A stretch of DNA of 64,000 nt from AEGEAN-183 sp045563675 (lineage in GTDB: Bacteria; Pseudomonadota; Gammaproteobacteria; Magnimaribacterales; Magnimaribacteraceae). Made by a program: the position numbers and the translations under genes. Below are positions 8,000 to 15,795 of this stretch, piece by piece; within the stretch, counting starts at the first letter, position 1, and each line of letters starts with the position of its first letter. The notes below the pieces were generated by a model. The model did no database searches and was not told the origin of the DNA. It was given only the letters and a program-made list of their open reading frames with translations. The DNA is taken from assembly GCA_045563675.1 (NCBI GenBank), contig JBJLIX010000001.1, positions 124,001-188,000 on the forward strand, read 5' to 3'.

Positions 8000-10113
8000 A
8001 AAAAATCATTTTTATCTCTTTATTTTCTTTTTTTTTACAGCTATTAAATGCAGATTTCAAGAATGAAGCATTATTAAAAGCAAAAAGCTATCAAGCAGTA
8101 ATAACAAGGGATATCTGGGGAGTCCCCCATATTGAAGGTAAAAGAGATGCTGATGTAGCTTTCGGGATAGCTTACGCCCATGCTCAAGATGATATACAGA
8201 ATTTAGTTTCAAATATGTCCTTGTATAGAGCTCAAATGGGTTTAAAAGATGGCTTTGAAGGACTTGTTACAGACTATCTAATAAAAGCATTAGAAATAAG
8301 AGAAAGAGTTGAATCAAGATATCAATTAGATCTTTCACCTGAAGTTAGAAAAGTCATTGAAGCTTATGTTCATGGATTAAATTATTGGGCAGCTATAAAC
8401 CCAAATAATGAATACAATAAACACTTTCCAATTACCAAAGAAGATGTTGTTGTAGGATTCGCTCTCCAAAACCTTTTCTTTTCTGGAGTTATAAGTTCCA
8501 TTGAAAAGCTACAAACAGATAAGGATTTAGAGAATAAACAAATAGCTTCAAATCTAAAATCAAGTCTACTTGACTGGCAAGATTTAGTCTTAGGCTCTAA
8601 CGCATTCTCTGCAAATCCTAACAAAACTGGAGATGGAAGCACCCGTTTAATAATAAATTCTCACCAACCACTTGAGGGTCCTTTAGCTTGGTATGAAGCC
8701 CATGTAAAAAGTGAAGAAGGGTGGAATATGATGGGTGGTGTCTTTCCAGGATCCCCTTTTATTTTTGTTGGTTTTAATGAAAATCTAGGATGGGGATTTA
8801 CGGTAAACAAGCCCGACCTATCTGATACATTTCTTCTAAAAATAAACCCAAAAGATGATACGGAGTACTTATTAGATGGTGAATGGGTGCCTTTCAGAGT
8901 AAAAAATTTAAAACTGCCTGTAAAAATTTGGGGACCCTTTTGGTGGACTTTTAATAGGGAAGCAAAATATTCGATACATGGTCCTGTACTAGAAACAGAT
9001 CACGGAACTTATGCCATAAGATTTAGTGGAATGGAAGATATAAAACAAGTTGAACAATGGTATAAATTAAATAAAGCTAAAACTAAAGAAGAATGGTTAA
9101 CTTCAATGAAGTTGAGGTCTATTGTTTCTTTCAATGCCGTTTACGCTGATAAAAAATCTAATATTATCTTTTTGCATAACTCCTCTTCCCCCAAGAGAAA
9201 GGAAGACCTTGATTGGAGTAAACCTGTTGATGGTACAAGATCTTCTTTAGTTTGGAATGAGTTAATTCCTTTAGAAAATATACCTCTTATAATCAATCCA
9301 AAGTCAGGTTGGTTAATAAGTACAAATCAAGACCCTTTTAAAGTAACTTCCGTTGAAAGTAGTCTGTCCCCTTCTGATTATTCTCCTACTTTGGGATTGC
9401 AAACAAGAATGACTAACAGAGCTAATAGAGGACTAGAACTATTTTCAGAAACTAAATTCACTTCGGAAAAAAGGTTTAAAGAAATTAAATTTGATAATTC
9501 TTATTCCAAGAACTCAAGAGCATATAAGTATCTTAAACAAATCTTTGATATGGACTTTAAAGAAGAAATTTTAATAAAAGGTCAAAAATTATTAAAAGAT
9601 TGGGATTTAAAGACAAATTTTAATAGCAGAGCAGCTAGCTTGGGTGTTTGCGTAATAAGTCCTGAATGGTTATCAGAACAAGGTCAAAGACCAGCTCCAC
9701 CAGTGGAAAAAGTGTTTAGAGATTGTATAGAACAAATATATAAAGTGTTTGGACGAATAGACCCTCTCTGGTCAGAGAGAAACTTTCTTGTAAGAGGAAA
9801 TAAAAAGATTTCAGTTCAGGGTGGTCCAGATACCTTGAGAGCAATATATGGAAGAGAACAAAAAGAAGGTTACCTAAAGGCTCAAGGTGGTGATGGCTTA
9901 TATATATATGTTGAATGGGATAAAGAAGGTAATTTAAAGTCTGAAAGCGTTCACCAGTACGGAAGCGCTACTCAGGATAGCTCTTCTCGTCATTATGATG
10001 ATCAAATGGAGCTTTACGCTTCAGAAAAATTAAAAAATACTTTCTTCTATACTTTCAGTGACAAGGAAAATACTGAATCGAGAATAACTATTCCGCTACA
10101 AGAAGACTCATAA
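7996..10113 (+). CDS. Penicillin acylase / acyl-homoserine-lactone acylase family protein
   Basis: N-terminal-nucleophile amidase, 705 residues, with a signal peptide at residues 1-19 (MKKIIFISLF hydrophobic core, then LLNA). The N-terminal part has VITRDIWGVPHIEGKRDADVAFGIAYAHAQDD (about residues 34-66), typical of the alpha chain. LGSNAFSANP places the autoprocessing nucleophile at Ser201, and NSHQPLEGPLAWYEAH with FPGSPFIFVGFNENLGWGFT follows in the beta chain. The periplasmic enzyme would hydrolyse an amide with an acyl chain: an AHL, a beta-lactam, or another N-acyl compound. The exact substrate is undetermined. It shares 26 bases with the convergent prpD end. Confidence 0.87.
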   Translation: MKKIIFISLFSFFLQLLNADFKNEALLKAKSYQAVITRDIWGVPHIEGKRDADVAFGIAYAHAQDDIQNLVSNMSLYRAQMGLKDGFEGLVTDYLIKALEIRERVESRYQLDLSPEVRKVIEAYVHGLNYWAAINPNNEYNKHFPITKEDVVVGFALQNLFFSGVISSIEKLQTDKDLENKQIASNLKSSLLDWQDLVLGSNAFSANPNKTGDGSTRLIINSHQPLEGPLAWYEAHVKSEEGWNMMGGVFPGSPFIFVGFNENLGWGFTVNKPDLSDTFLLKINPKDDTEYLLDGEWVPFRVKNLKLPVKIWGPFWWTFNREAKYSIHGPVLETDHGTYAIRFSGMEDIKQVEQWYKLNKAKTKEEWLTSMKLRSIVSFNAVYADKKSNIIFLHNSSSPKRKEDLDWSKPVDGTRSSLVWNELIPLENIPLIINPKSGWLISTNQDPFKVTSVESSLSPSDYSPTLGLQTRMTNRANRGLELFSETKFTSEKRFKEIKFDNSYSKNSRAYKYLKQIFDMDFKEEILIKGQKLLKDWDLKTNFNSRAASLGVCVISPEWLSEQGQRPAPPVEKVFRDCIEQIYKVFGRIDPLWSERNFLVRGNKKISVQGGPDTLRAIYGREQKEGYLKAQGGDGLYIYVEWDKEGNLKSESVHQYGSATQDSSSRHYDDQMELYASEKLKNTFFYTFSDKENTESRITIPLQEDS

Positions 10114-11539
10114 ATTCAGAAACCTCAGTTTCTTCTAGAATAGATTGATCTAAACACAATCCTTTAATCTTCTCTATCCTTGAATTGGAAAATTGAGAAG
10201 AAAGATTGGCACTAAACTTTTCTAATAAGACCGGTATGCCTTCTTCCCTTCTTCTTTTATGACCTATAGGGTACTCAACCTCAATCTTCTCAGTAACACT
10301 CCCATCTGTAAACCTTATTTGAATAGCGTTTGCGATAGATCTTTTGTCAGCCTCAAGGTACTCTTTACTATATCTAGGGTCTTCTTCAATAACCATTTTA
10401 CTTCTTAAGAAATCTATTATCGGGTCAGAAGCTACATCATCTTCATAGTCCTCAGCTACCAAATTTCCTTTATATAGGCCGATGGCTGTCATATATTGAA
10501 GACAATGATCACGATCAGCCGGGTTATTTAGTTCACCTACTTTGCTGATAATTCTAATAGCTGATTCATGAGTAGTGATGACAATCTTTTCTATATTATC
10601 AAATCCTTTTTCCTTAACTTCATTATGTAATATTACTGAAGCCTCAACTGCAGTTTGAGCATGAAATTCTGCTGGATAAGAAATCTTAAATAAAATATTT
10701 TCCATAACATAGGAATTAAAATCTTGCGGGATACTTAATTCTTGTTCTTTAAAGAGAACATCTTGAAACCCCCAAGTTTTAGCTGTTAGAGCACTTGGAT
10801 AGCCCATCTGACCTTTTTTAGTTAATAAAACTAATTGTAAAGCCCTACTAGTGGCATCTCCTGCTGCCCAAGATTTTCTCGGTCCAGCATTAGGTGCGTG
10901 CCTATAAGTCCTTAAGCTTTGCCCGTCAACAAATGCTTGTGATAGAGCATTAATAGTCTCTTCCTTAGATAGGCCAAATAAATGAGATATAACTGCAGTA
11001 GAAGCTATCTTTACAAGTATGACATGGTCAAGTCCAACTCGATTAAAGCTATTTTCTAAAGCAAGCACCCCTTGTATTTCATGTGCTTTAATCATGCTCA
11101 CCAAAACGTCATACATTTTTAAACCTGGTTTTCCAGAAATGACCTTTTTTTGAGAAATGTAGTCTGCTGCCGATAAAATTCCACCTAAATTATCAGAAGG
11201 ATGTCCCCATTCAGCTGCTAACCAAGTGTCATTAAAATCTAGCCATCTAATAATTGCTCCTATGTCCCAAGCCCCTTTTACTGGATCTAATATATATTTA
11301 GTTCCCGGCACCCTAACTCCATTAGGCACATTTGTATTCTCTACATAGGGACCTAATAAATTTTTACAGTCTTCGAAGGTCAAAGCCAATAATCCACAAC
11401 CAAGTGTATCCATCAAACAGTATCTGGCTGTAGCAAAAGCTTCTTTGTTTTCTATGTTTGTATCATGAACATAATCAGCGATCTTTAACAAAATCTGATC
11501 AGGATCAGGTCTAACGTTAGAGTCAACGTTTCCAGTCAT
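10088..11539 (-). CDS. prpD: 2-methylcitrate dehydratase (MmgE/PrpD family)
   Basis: Dehydrates 2-methylcitrate to 2-methyl-cis-aconitate in the methylcitrate cycle for propionyl-CoA. The 483-residue length equals that of E. coli PrpD. Recognisable stretches include DTLGCGLLAL, IIRWLDFNDTWLAAEWGHPSDNLGGIL (about residues 95-122) and SAGPRKSWAAGDATSRA-like (here NAGPRKSWAAGDATSRA). It follows prpC by 18 bases. No acnD or prpF is next to it, so the classical cofactor-independent PrpD route is expected. Confidence 0.93.
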   Translation of the reverse strand: MTGNVDSNVRPDPDQILLKIADYVHDTNIENKEAFATARYCLMDTLGCGLLALTFEDCKNLLGPYVENTNVPNGVRVPGTKYILDPVKGAWDIGAIIRWLDFNDTWLAAEWGHPSDNLGGILSAADYISQKKVISGKPGLKMYDVLVSMIKAHEIQGVLALENSFNRVGLDHVILVKIASTAVISHLFGLSKEETINALSQAFVDGQSLRTYRHAPNAGPRKSWAAGDATSRALQLVLLTKKGQMGYPSALTAKTWGFQDVLFKEQELSIPQDFNSYVMENILFKISYPAEFHAQTAVEASVILHNEVKEKGFDNIEKIVITTHESAIRIISKVGELNNPADRDHCLQYMTAIGLYKGNLVAEDYEDDVASDPIIDFLRSKMVIEEDPRYSKEYLEADKRSIANAIQIRFTDGSVTEKIEVEYPIGHKRRREEGIPVLLEKFSANLSSQFSNSRIEKIKGLCLDQSILEETEVSEFMSLLVAE

Positions 11540-11557
11540 ATTATTTTCCTTAATGTT

Positions 11558-12682
11558 TTAACGATCTGCTATATCGACCCACTGCGACTTATCAGGTCCA
11601 GTATATTCTTCACTTGGTCGAATAATTCTATTATCTGCTCTCTGTTCCATTACATTAGCTGCCCAACCAGAAGTCCTACCTATTACAAAAAGAGGGGTAA
11701 ATATAGGCGTAGGGATACCTAAGTAATGATAGGCTGAAGCCATATAGAAGTCAGTATTAGCAAATAAATCTTTTTCCTCTGACATGACCTTCTCAACTTC
11801 TTCAGAAACTTCATAGAGGAGACTATCACCATTAAATGTGCCTAATTTTTTTGCCCAGGCTTTTATAATCTTATTCCTAGGGTCTTCATTAGTATATACA
11901 GCGTGTCCAAACCCCATAATCTTCTCTTTGTTTTCTAGCATTTTCTTTATGCCTTCATTAGCTTCTTCTCTAGAATTAAACTTTTCTATAGTTTCCATTG
12001 CAGCTTCATTTGCTCCTCCATGCAATGGTCCTCTTAAAGTTCCAATAGCCCCTGCAACACACGAATGCATATCTGATAGGGTTGAAGCGCAAATTCTAGC
12101 TGTAAAAGTAGAAGCATTAAAACCATGCTCAGCATAAAGAATTAATGAAACATCTAAAGCTCTTGAATGTTCTTCTGAAGGCTCTTGACCAGTAAGCAAA
12201 GATAAGAATTGACCTCCCATAGTAGGATGGTTGGTTTCTGTTTCTATACTTTCACCTTCGTGTGAGAAACGATACCAATAAGTAATAATTGAAGGCATAG
12301 CAGCCAAGATTCTGTCAGCTGTTTCATTTTGATTTGAGAAATCTCCCTCTGGTTCTAGATTGCCCAACATTGAGCTACCAGTTCTCATGACATCCATTGG
12401 ATGAGTATTCCTAGGAATTCTCTCCAATACTTCTTTTAATTCTTTAGGGAGTTTTCTGTAGGATTGTAATTTAGCTGAATACTCATCATATTCCGATTTA
12501 TTGGGAAGATGACCATACAAGAGCATATAAGCTACTTCTTCAAAAGTTGCCTTCTCCGCTAACTCTTCAATAGCGTAACCTCTATAAGTTAGACCCTTAC
12601 CAGCCTTCCCAACAGTTGAAAGAGCTGTGTGACCAGCTACTTGACCTCTTAAACCTGCTCCTTCTAATTTTTTTTCTGCCAT
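11558..12682 (-). CDS. prpC: 2-methylcitrate synthase (citrate synthase family)
   Basis: Condenses propionyl-CoA with oxaloacetate to 2-methylcitrate. The 374 residues carry the citrate-synthase triad: His221 in GPLHGGANE, His260 in GFGHAVY and Asp311 in NTDFYMA. The protein is shorter than the 420-430 residue hexameric citrate synthases and lies between prpB and prpD, which supports PrpC over GltA. Residual citrate synthase activity is common in this family. Confidence 0.93.
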   Translation of the reverse strand: MAEKKLEGAGLRGQVAGHTALSTVGKAGKGLTYRGYAIEELAEKATFEEVAYMLLYGHLPNKSEYDEYSAKLQSYRKLPKELKEVLERIPRNTHPMDVMRTGSSMLGNLEPEGDFSNQNETADRILAAMPSIITYWYRFSHEGESIETETNHPTMGGQFLSLLTGQEPSEEHSRALDVSLILYAEHGFNASTFTARICASTLSDMHSCVAGAIGTLRGPLHGGANEAAMETIEKFNSREEANEGIKKMLENKEKIMGFGHAVYTNEDPRNKIIKAWAKKLGTFNGDSLLYEVSEEVEKVMSEEKDLFANTDFYMASAYHYLGIPTPIFTPLFVIGRTSGWAANVMEQRADNRIIRPSEEYTGPDKSQWVDIADR

Positions 12683-12691
12683 TTCTTTCTC

Positions 12692-13570
12692 TTACTTCTT
12701 AAATAGTTCATCAAGTTTTTTTTCAAAATCATGGTAATTGATTACTTTGTAGAGTTCTTCTCTGGTCTGCATTTTATCAATTAAGCCCTCTTGAGTCCCT
12801 TTTTCTATAATTTCTTTATATACCTCTTCAGCTGCTTTGCTCATTGATCTAAAAGCAGATAAAGGATATAAAACTATATCAACACCTACCTTTTTTAGAT
12901 CTTCAACAGAAAACAATGGTGTTAGCCCAAATTCAGTAATATTAGCTAGTATAGGGACTTGAAGTGAATCAGAGAATATCTTATATTGTTGTAGGTCCGA
13001 AACAGCCTCAACAAAGACAGCATCTGCACCTGCTTCTATGTACGAAGTAGCCCTTTCTAAAGCGAGGTCAATACCTTCATTTGCAATGGAATCAGTCCTT
13101 GCCATTATCAAGAAACTTTCATCATCTCTAGAGTCAGTAGCAGCCTTAATCCTATCTTGCATCTCCTCAGAGGAAATTAATTCTTTATTAGGCCTATGTC
13201 CACACCTCTTTTGATCTACTTGATCTTCTATATGAATCCCAGCAGCTCCTGATGAAATCATACTCTTTATCATTCTTGAAATATTAAATGCTCCTCCCCA
13301 ACCAGTATCAGCATCAACCAACAGGGGTAAATCACATACATCGGTTATTCTTCTTACGTCTGTTAATACATCTTGAAGAGTGGTGATTCCTAGGTCAGGA
13401 ACGCCCATACTAGATGCAGCTACACCCCCTCCAGATAAATATATTGCCTTATGTCCCTGTTTTTCTGCCAGGAGAGCTGAAAAAGCATTTATTGTTCCAA
13501 CAATCTGCAATGGAGTATGATCCGAAATTGCTTCTCTAAGCTTTTTCCCTTGTGAAGTATTATTATTCAT
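12692..13570 (-). CDS. prpB: 2-methylisocitrate lyase
   Basis: Cleaves 2-methylisocitrate to pyruvate and succinate, ending the methylcitrate cycle. The 292-residue protein of the isocitrate lyase/PEP mutase superfamily shows the metal-binding stretch LLVDADTGWGG (residues 84-93) and the catalytic loop KRCGH at 121-125 with Cys123. It starts 4 bases after the thrH stop and is followed by prpC after 9 bases, so thrH-prpB-prpC-prpD look like one unit. Confidence 0.95.
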   Translation of the reverse strand: MNNNTSQGKKLREAISDHTPLQIVGTINAFSALLAEKQGHKAIYLSGGGVAASSMGVPDLGITTLQDVLTDVRRITDVCDLPLLVDADTGWGGAFNISRMIKSMISSGAAGIHIEDQVDQKRCGHRPNKELISSEEMQDRIKAATDSRDDESFLIMARTDSIANEGIDLALERATSYIEAGADAVFVEAVSDLQQYKIFSDSLQVPILANITEFGLTPLFSVEDLKKVGVDIVLYPLSAFRSMSKAAEEVYKEIIEKGTQEGLIDKMQTREELYKVINYHDFEKKLDELFKK

Positions 13571-13574
13571 AGAT

Positions 13575-14186
13575 TTAATTTTTTATAAAACCGGAGGCAG
13601 AGGAAAAAATATTTTTTAATTCCTGGTGGCTGTCTACTCCCTTGATATCACTATACTCTTCTCGTATATGCTTGGGAGCTCTAAAAAAAATACCCAAATC
13701 TGCTTCAGACAACATTTGAATATCATTATATGAATCCCCTGCAGCAAATACCCTGTACTTAAGAGATTTTAATGACTGAACTACCTTTTTTTTATTATTT
13801 AGTTGTCTCAATTTATAACCTTTTAACTTATCTCCTTCTATCTCTAAATGATGACAAATAATTGAAGGAGTTTCTAGTTTTCTAATTAACGGCCAAGCTA
13901 ACTGATAGAAAGAATCTGAGACTATGGTCACCTGAAAGTTATCTCTAGCCCAATCAATAAAGCTTTTTGCTCCTTCAAAAGGTTCCATCTTACCTACTAA
14001 GTTTCTTATGTCTTTCATAGAAAGATCAAGTTTGTATACTAGATCCATACGCATATCCATTAATTCAGAGTAATCTTTAACATCTTGAGTGGTTAAATTA
14101 AATTGATCTTCTCCAGTAAACTTAGCAACTTCTGACCAAATCTCTGGGACTAAGACACCTTCTAAATCTAGACAAATATATTCCAT
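13575..14186 (-). CDS. thrH: ThrH: phosphoserine phosphatase / homoserine phosphotransferase
   Basis: HAD-family enzyme that in Pseudomonas can dephosphorylate phosphoserine and transfer the phosphate to homoserine. The 203 residues open with MEYICLDLEGVLVPEIW: nucleophile Asp7 in a D-x-E motif, the ThrH hallmark that separates it from SerB (D-x-D). Later motifs are IVSDSFYQLAWPL and FAAGDSYNDIQML. It is 4 bases ahead of prpB, an arrangement that links phosphoserine/homoserine metabolism with propionate use. Confidence 0.92.
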   Translation of the reverse strand: MEYICLDLEGVLVPEIWSEVAKFTGEDQFNLTTQDVKDYSELMDMRMDLVYKLDLSMKDIRNLVGKMEPFEGAKSFIDWARDNFQVTIVSDSFYQLAWPLIRKLETPSIICHHLEIEGDKLKGYKLRQLNNKKKVVQSLKSLKYRVFAAGDSYNDIQMLSEADLGIFFRAPKHIREEYSDIKGVDSHQELKNIFSSASGFIKN

Positions 14187-14254
14187 AATAGAAATTCTTA
14201 TAAAGGAACAATAAAAAGTGAATTTTATACCTTTTAAATAATTTTTGCAGTTTC

Positions 14255-15124
14255 TTACTTAAGGTTAACAACTTGACCAGTTGGAACCTCTTCACTTGCT
14301 AAATCACAGTTTTCAATTTGATCATCAAAGAATATATCCGCTTTATATACCTTCAAAAAGTCAACTTTCTTAAGACCTCCTAAAAATAAACATTCATCAA
14401 TCCTTATTTGCCATTCCCTAAGAGTTCGTATAACTCTCTCATGAGAAGGAGCAGATCTTGCTGTAACTAAAGCTATCCTTATAGGGCACTCTGATTGGGG
14501 AAATAAAGATTGGAGTTTATGCATGTGTGAAAGAAATGGTTTAAAAGGGCCTCCTAGAAGTGGTTTCTTTGCTAGATCTTTTTCATTCTTATCAAACCTT
14601 TCTAAACCATGAGTATCAAAGATCTCTTGTGATTCATCAGAAAATATAACTGAATCACCATCAAAAGCTATTTTAAGTTGGCTTTCTACAGTCTTTGGAA
14701 CTCCAGCAGGAATAATTCTTGCTGCAGCAACTCCGTTCTTTAATGCCATTTTGCAGTCAGTATATTCGGAGGAAAGAAATAGATGAGCTCCAAAAGCTTT
14801 AGCATAAGTATGAGGACTATTTCCTCCACAGAAAGCTGCTCTTTTTATATCTAAATTATGATGTTCAATAGAATTAAAGATTCTCAAACCTGTATCAGCT
14901 GAATTTCTGCTTAACAAGACCACCTCTACAGACCTTTCATTTTTTATTCTTTTATTCAAATCCAATAATTTAGTTACTAGTGGGTAGGCTTGACCCGGAA
15001 GAAGAGCTTCATTTTCTTTTGAAATCTGATAGTCCCTATAAGCCTCCAATCCCTTATCTTCATAAACCTTATGACTTTCATCAAGATCAAATAAAGCTCT
15101 AGAAGTAATACCTATAACTAACAT
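14255..15124 (-). CDS. 5'-nucleotidase (cytosolic NT5C1-like family)
   Basis: A 289-residue protein of the 5_nucleotidase (PF06189-type) family, which hydrolyses nucleoside monophosphates such as AMP. The N-terminus reads VIGITSRALFDLDESHKVYE with KGLEAYRDYQ, both characteristic. EVVLLSRNSADTGLRIFNSI, RAAFCGGNSPHTYA, and a C-terminal LFLGGLKKVDFLKVYKADIFFDD supply HAD-like aspartates. It is transcribed divergently from lexA with only 61 bases between start codons. The SOS box begins 22 bases upstream of this ATG, so LexA could repress both genes. Confidence 0.85.
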   Translation of the reverse strand: MLVIGITSRALFDLDESHKVYEDKGLEAYRDYQISKENEALLPGQAYPLVTKLLDLNKRIKNERSVEVVLLSRNSADTGLRIFNSIEHHNLDIKRAAFCGGNSPHTYAKAFGAHLFLSSEYTDCKMALKNGVAAARIIPAGVPKTVESQLKIAFDGDSVIFSDESQEIFDTHGLERFDKNEKDLAKKPLLGGPFKPFLSHMHKLQSLFPQSECPIRIALVTARSAPSHERVIRTLREWQIRIDECLFLGGLKKVDFLKVYKADIFFDDQIENCDLASEEVPTGQVVNLK

Positions 15125-15128
15125 AAAT

Positions 15129-15156
15129 TTGATAATATCATTTTACTGTATATAAT
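15129..15156 (+). promoter_or_regulatory. Sigma70-type promoter of lexA
   Basis: TTGATA at 15129-15134 and a consensus TATAAT at 15151-15156 are separated by 16 bases. The -10 lies inside the SOS box, so bound LexA would block open-complex formation. A GGAG ribosome site at 15176-15179 precedes the lexA ATG at 15186. Confidence 0.72.
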
Positions 15157-15161
15157 TACAG
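15146..15161. promoter_or_regulatory. LexA-binding SOS box
   Basis: CTGTATATAATTACAG, with TA on the left and TA on the right flank, matches the gammaproteobacterial consensus CTGT-(AT-rich 8)-ACAG with both half sites intact. It overlaps the lexA -10 element, as expected for autoregulation, and lies between the divergent starts of lexA and the 5'-nucleotidase gene. Confidence 0.93.
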
Positions 15162-15185
15162 TAATAAATTTTTTTGGAGTAGAAA

Positions 15186-15785
15186 ATGAAAGACTTAACC
15201 TCAAGACAAAAAGAAATTTTAGATTTAATTAAAAGCCATTTAAAAGAAAAGGGATTTCCACCTACTAGAGCAGATATCTCAAGAACTTTAGGGTTTAAAT
15301 CTCCCAATGCAGCAGAACAGCATTTAAGAGCTATTGAAAAAAAAGGATTTATTTCAATTTTATCGGGAGCTTCTAGAGGAATTGTATTAAATCAAGATGA
15401 ATCTGGAATTCCAGTGGTGGGTTTAGTGGCAGCAGGCAATCCAATCCTAGCTCAAGAAAATATAGAAAAAAATCTTGAAATTCCTAATAATATGTTTTCT
15501 CAAAAAGCTGATTATTTACTTAGAGTAAAAGGTGAAAGTATGAAGGATGTTGGAATAAATGAAGAAGATCTAATAGCAGTTAAAAAGAGTAAAGAATGTA
15601 AAAATGGAGATATTATTGTTGCTAGGCTGAATGATGAAGTTACAGTTAAAACTTTCCGTTCTTCTGGTGAAGGAGAAATAACTCTAGAACCTCAAAACAA
15701 GAAATTTAAGCCAATAAAAATTAATGTTGTTCAAGAAGATTTCTTTTTAGAGGGTATTTGTGTAGGTGTTATTAAAAGATTCTAA
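15186..15785 (+). CDS. lexA: LexA, SOS-response repressor
   Basis: Transcriptional repressor of DNA-damage genes that self-cleaves with RecA filaments. The 199 residues include a winged helix DNA-binding domain (KEILDLIKSHLKEKGFPPTRADI, residues 9-31), the cleavage site Ala83-Gly84 in LVAAGNP, Ser118 in KGESMKD and Lys155 in TVKTF, forming the expected Ser-Lys dyad. An SOS box sits on its own promoter. The stop is 10 bases from the convergent topA stop, with no obvious terminator between. Confidence 0.97.
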   Translation: MKDLTSRQKEILDLIKSHLKEKGFPPTRADISRTLGFKSPNAAEQHLRAIEKKGFISILSGASRGIVLNQDESGIPVVGLVAAGNPILAQENIEKNLEIPNNMFSQKADYLLRVKGESMKDVGINEEDLIAVKKSKECKNGDIIVARLNDEVTVKTFRSSGEGEITLEPQNKKFKPIKINVVQEDFFLEGICVGVIKRF

Positions 15786-15795
15786 TTTAGATTAT

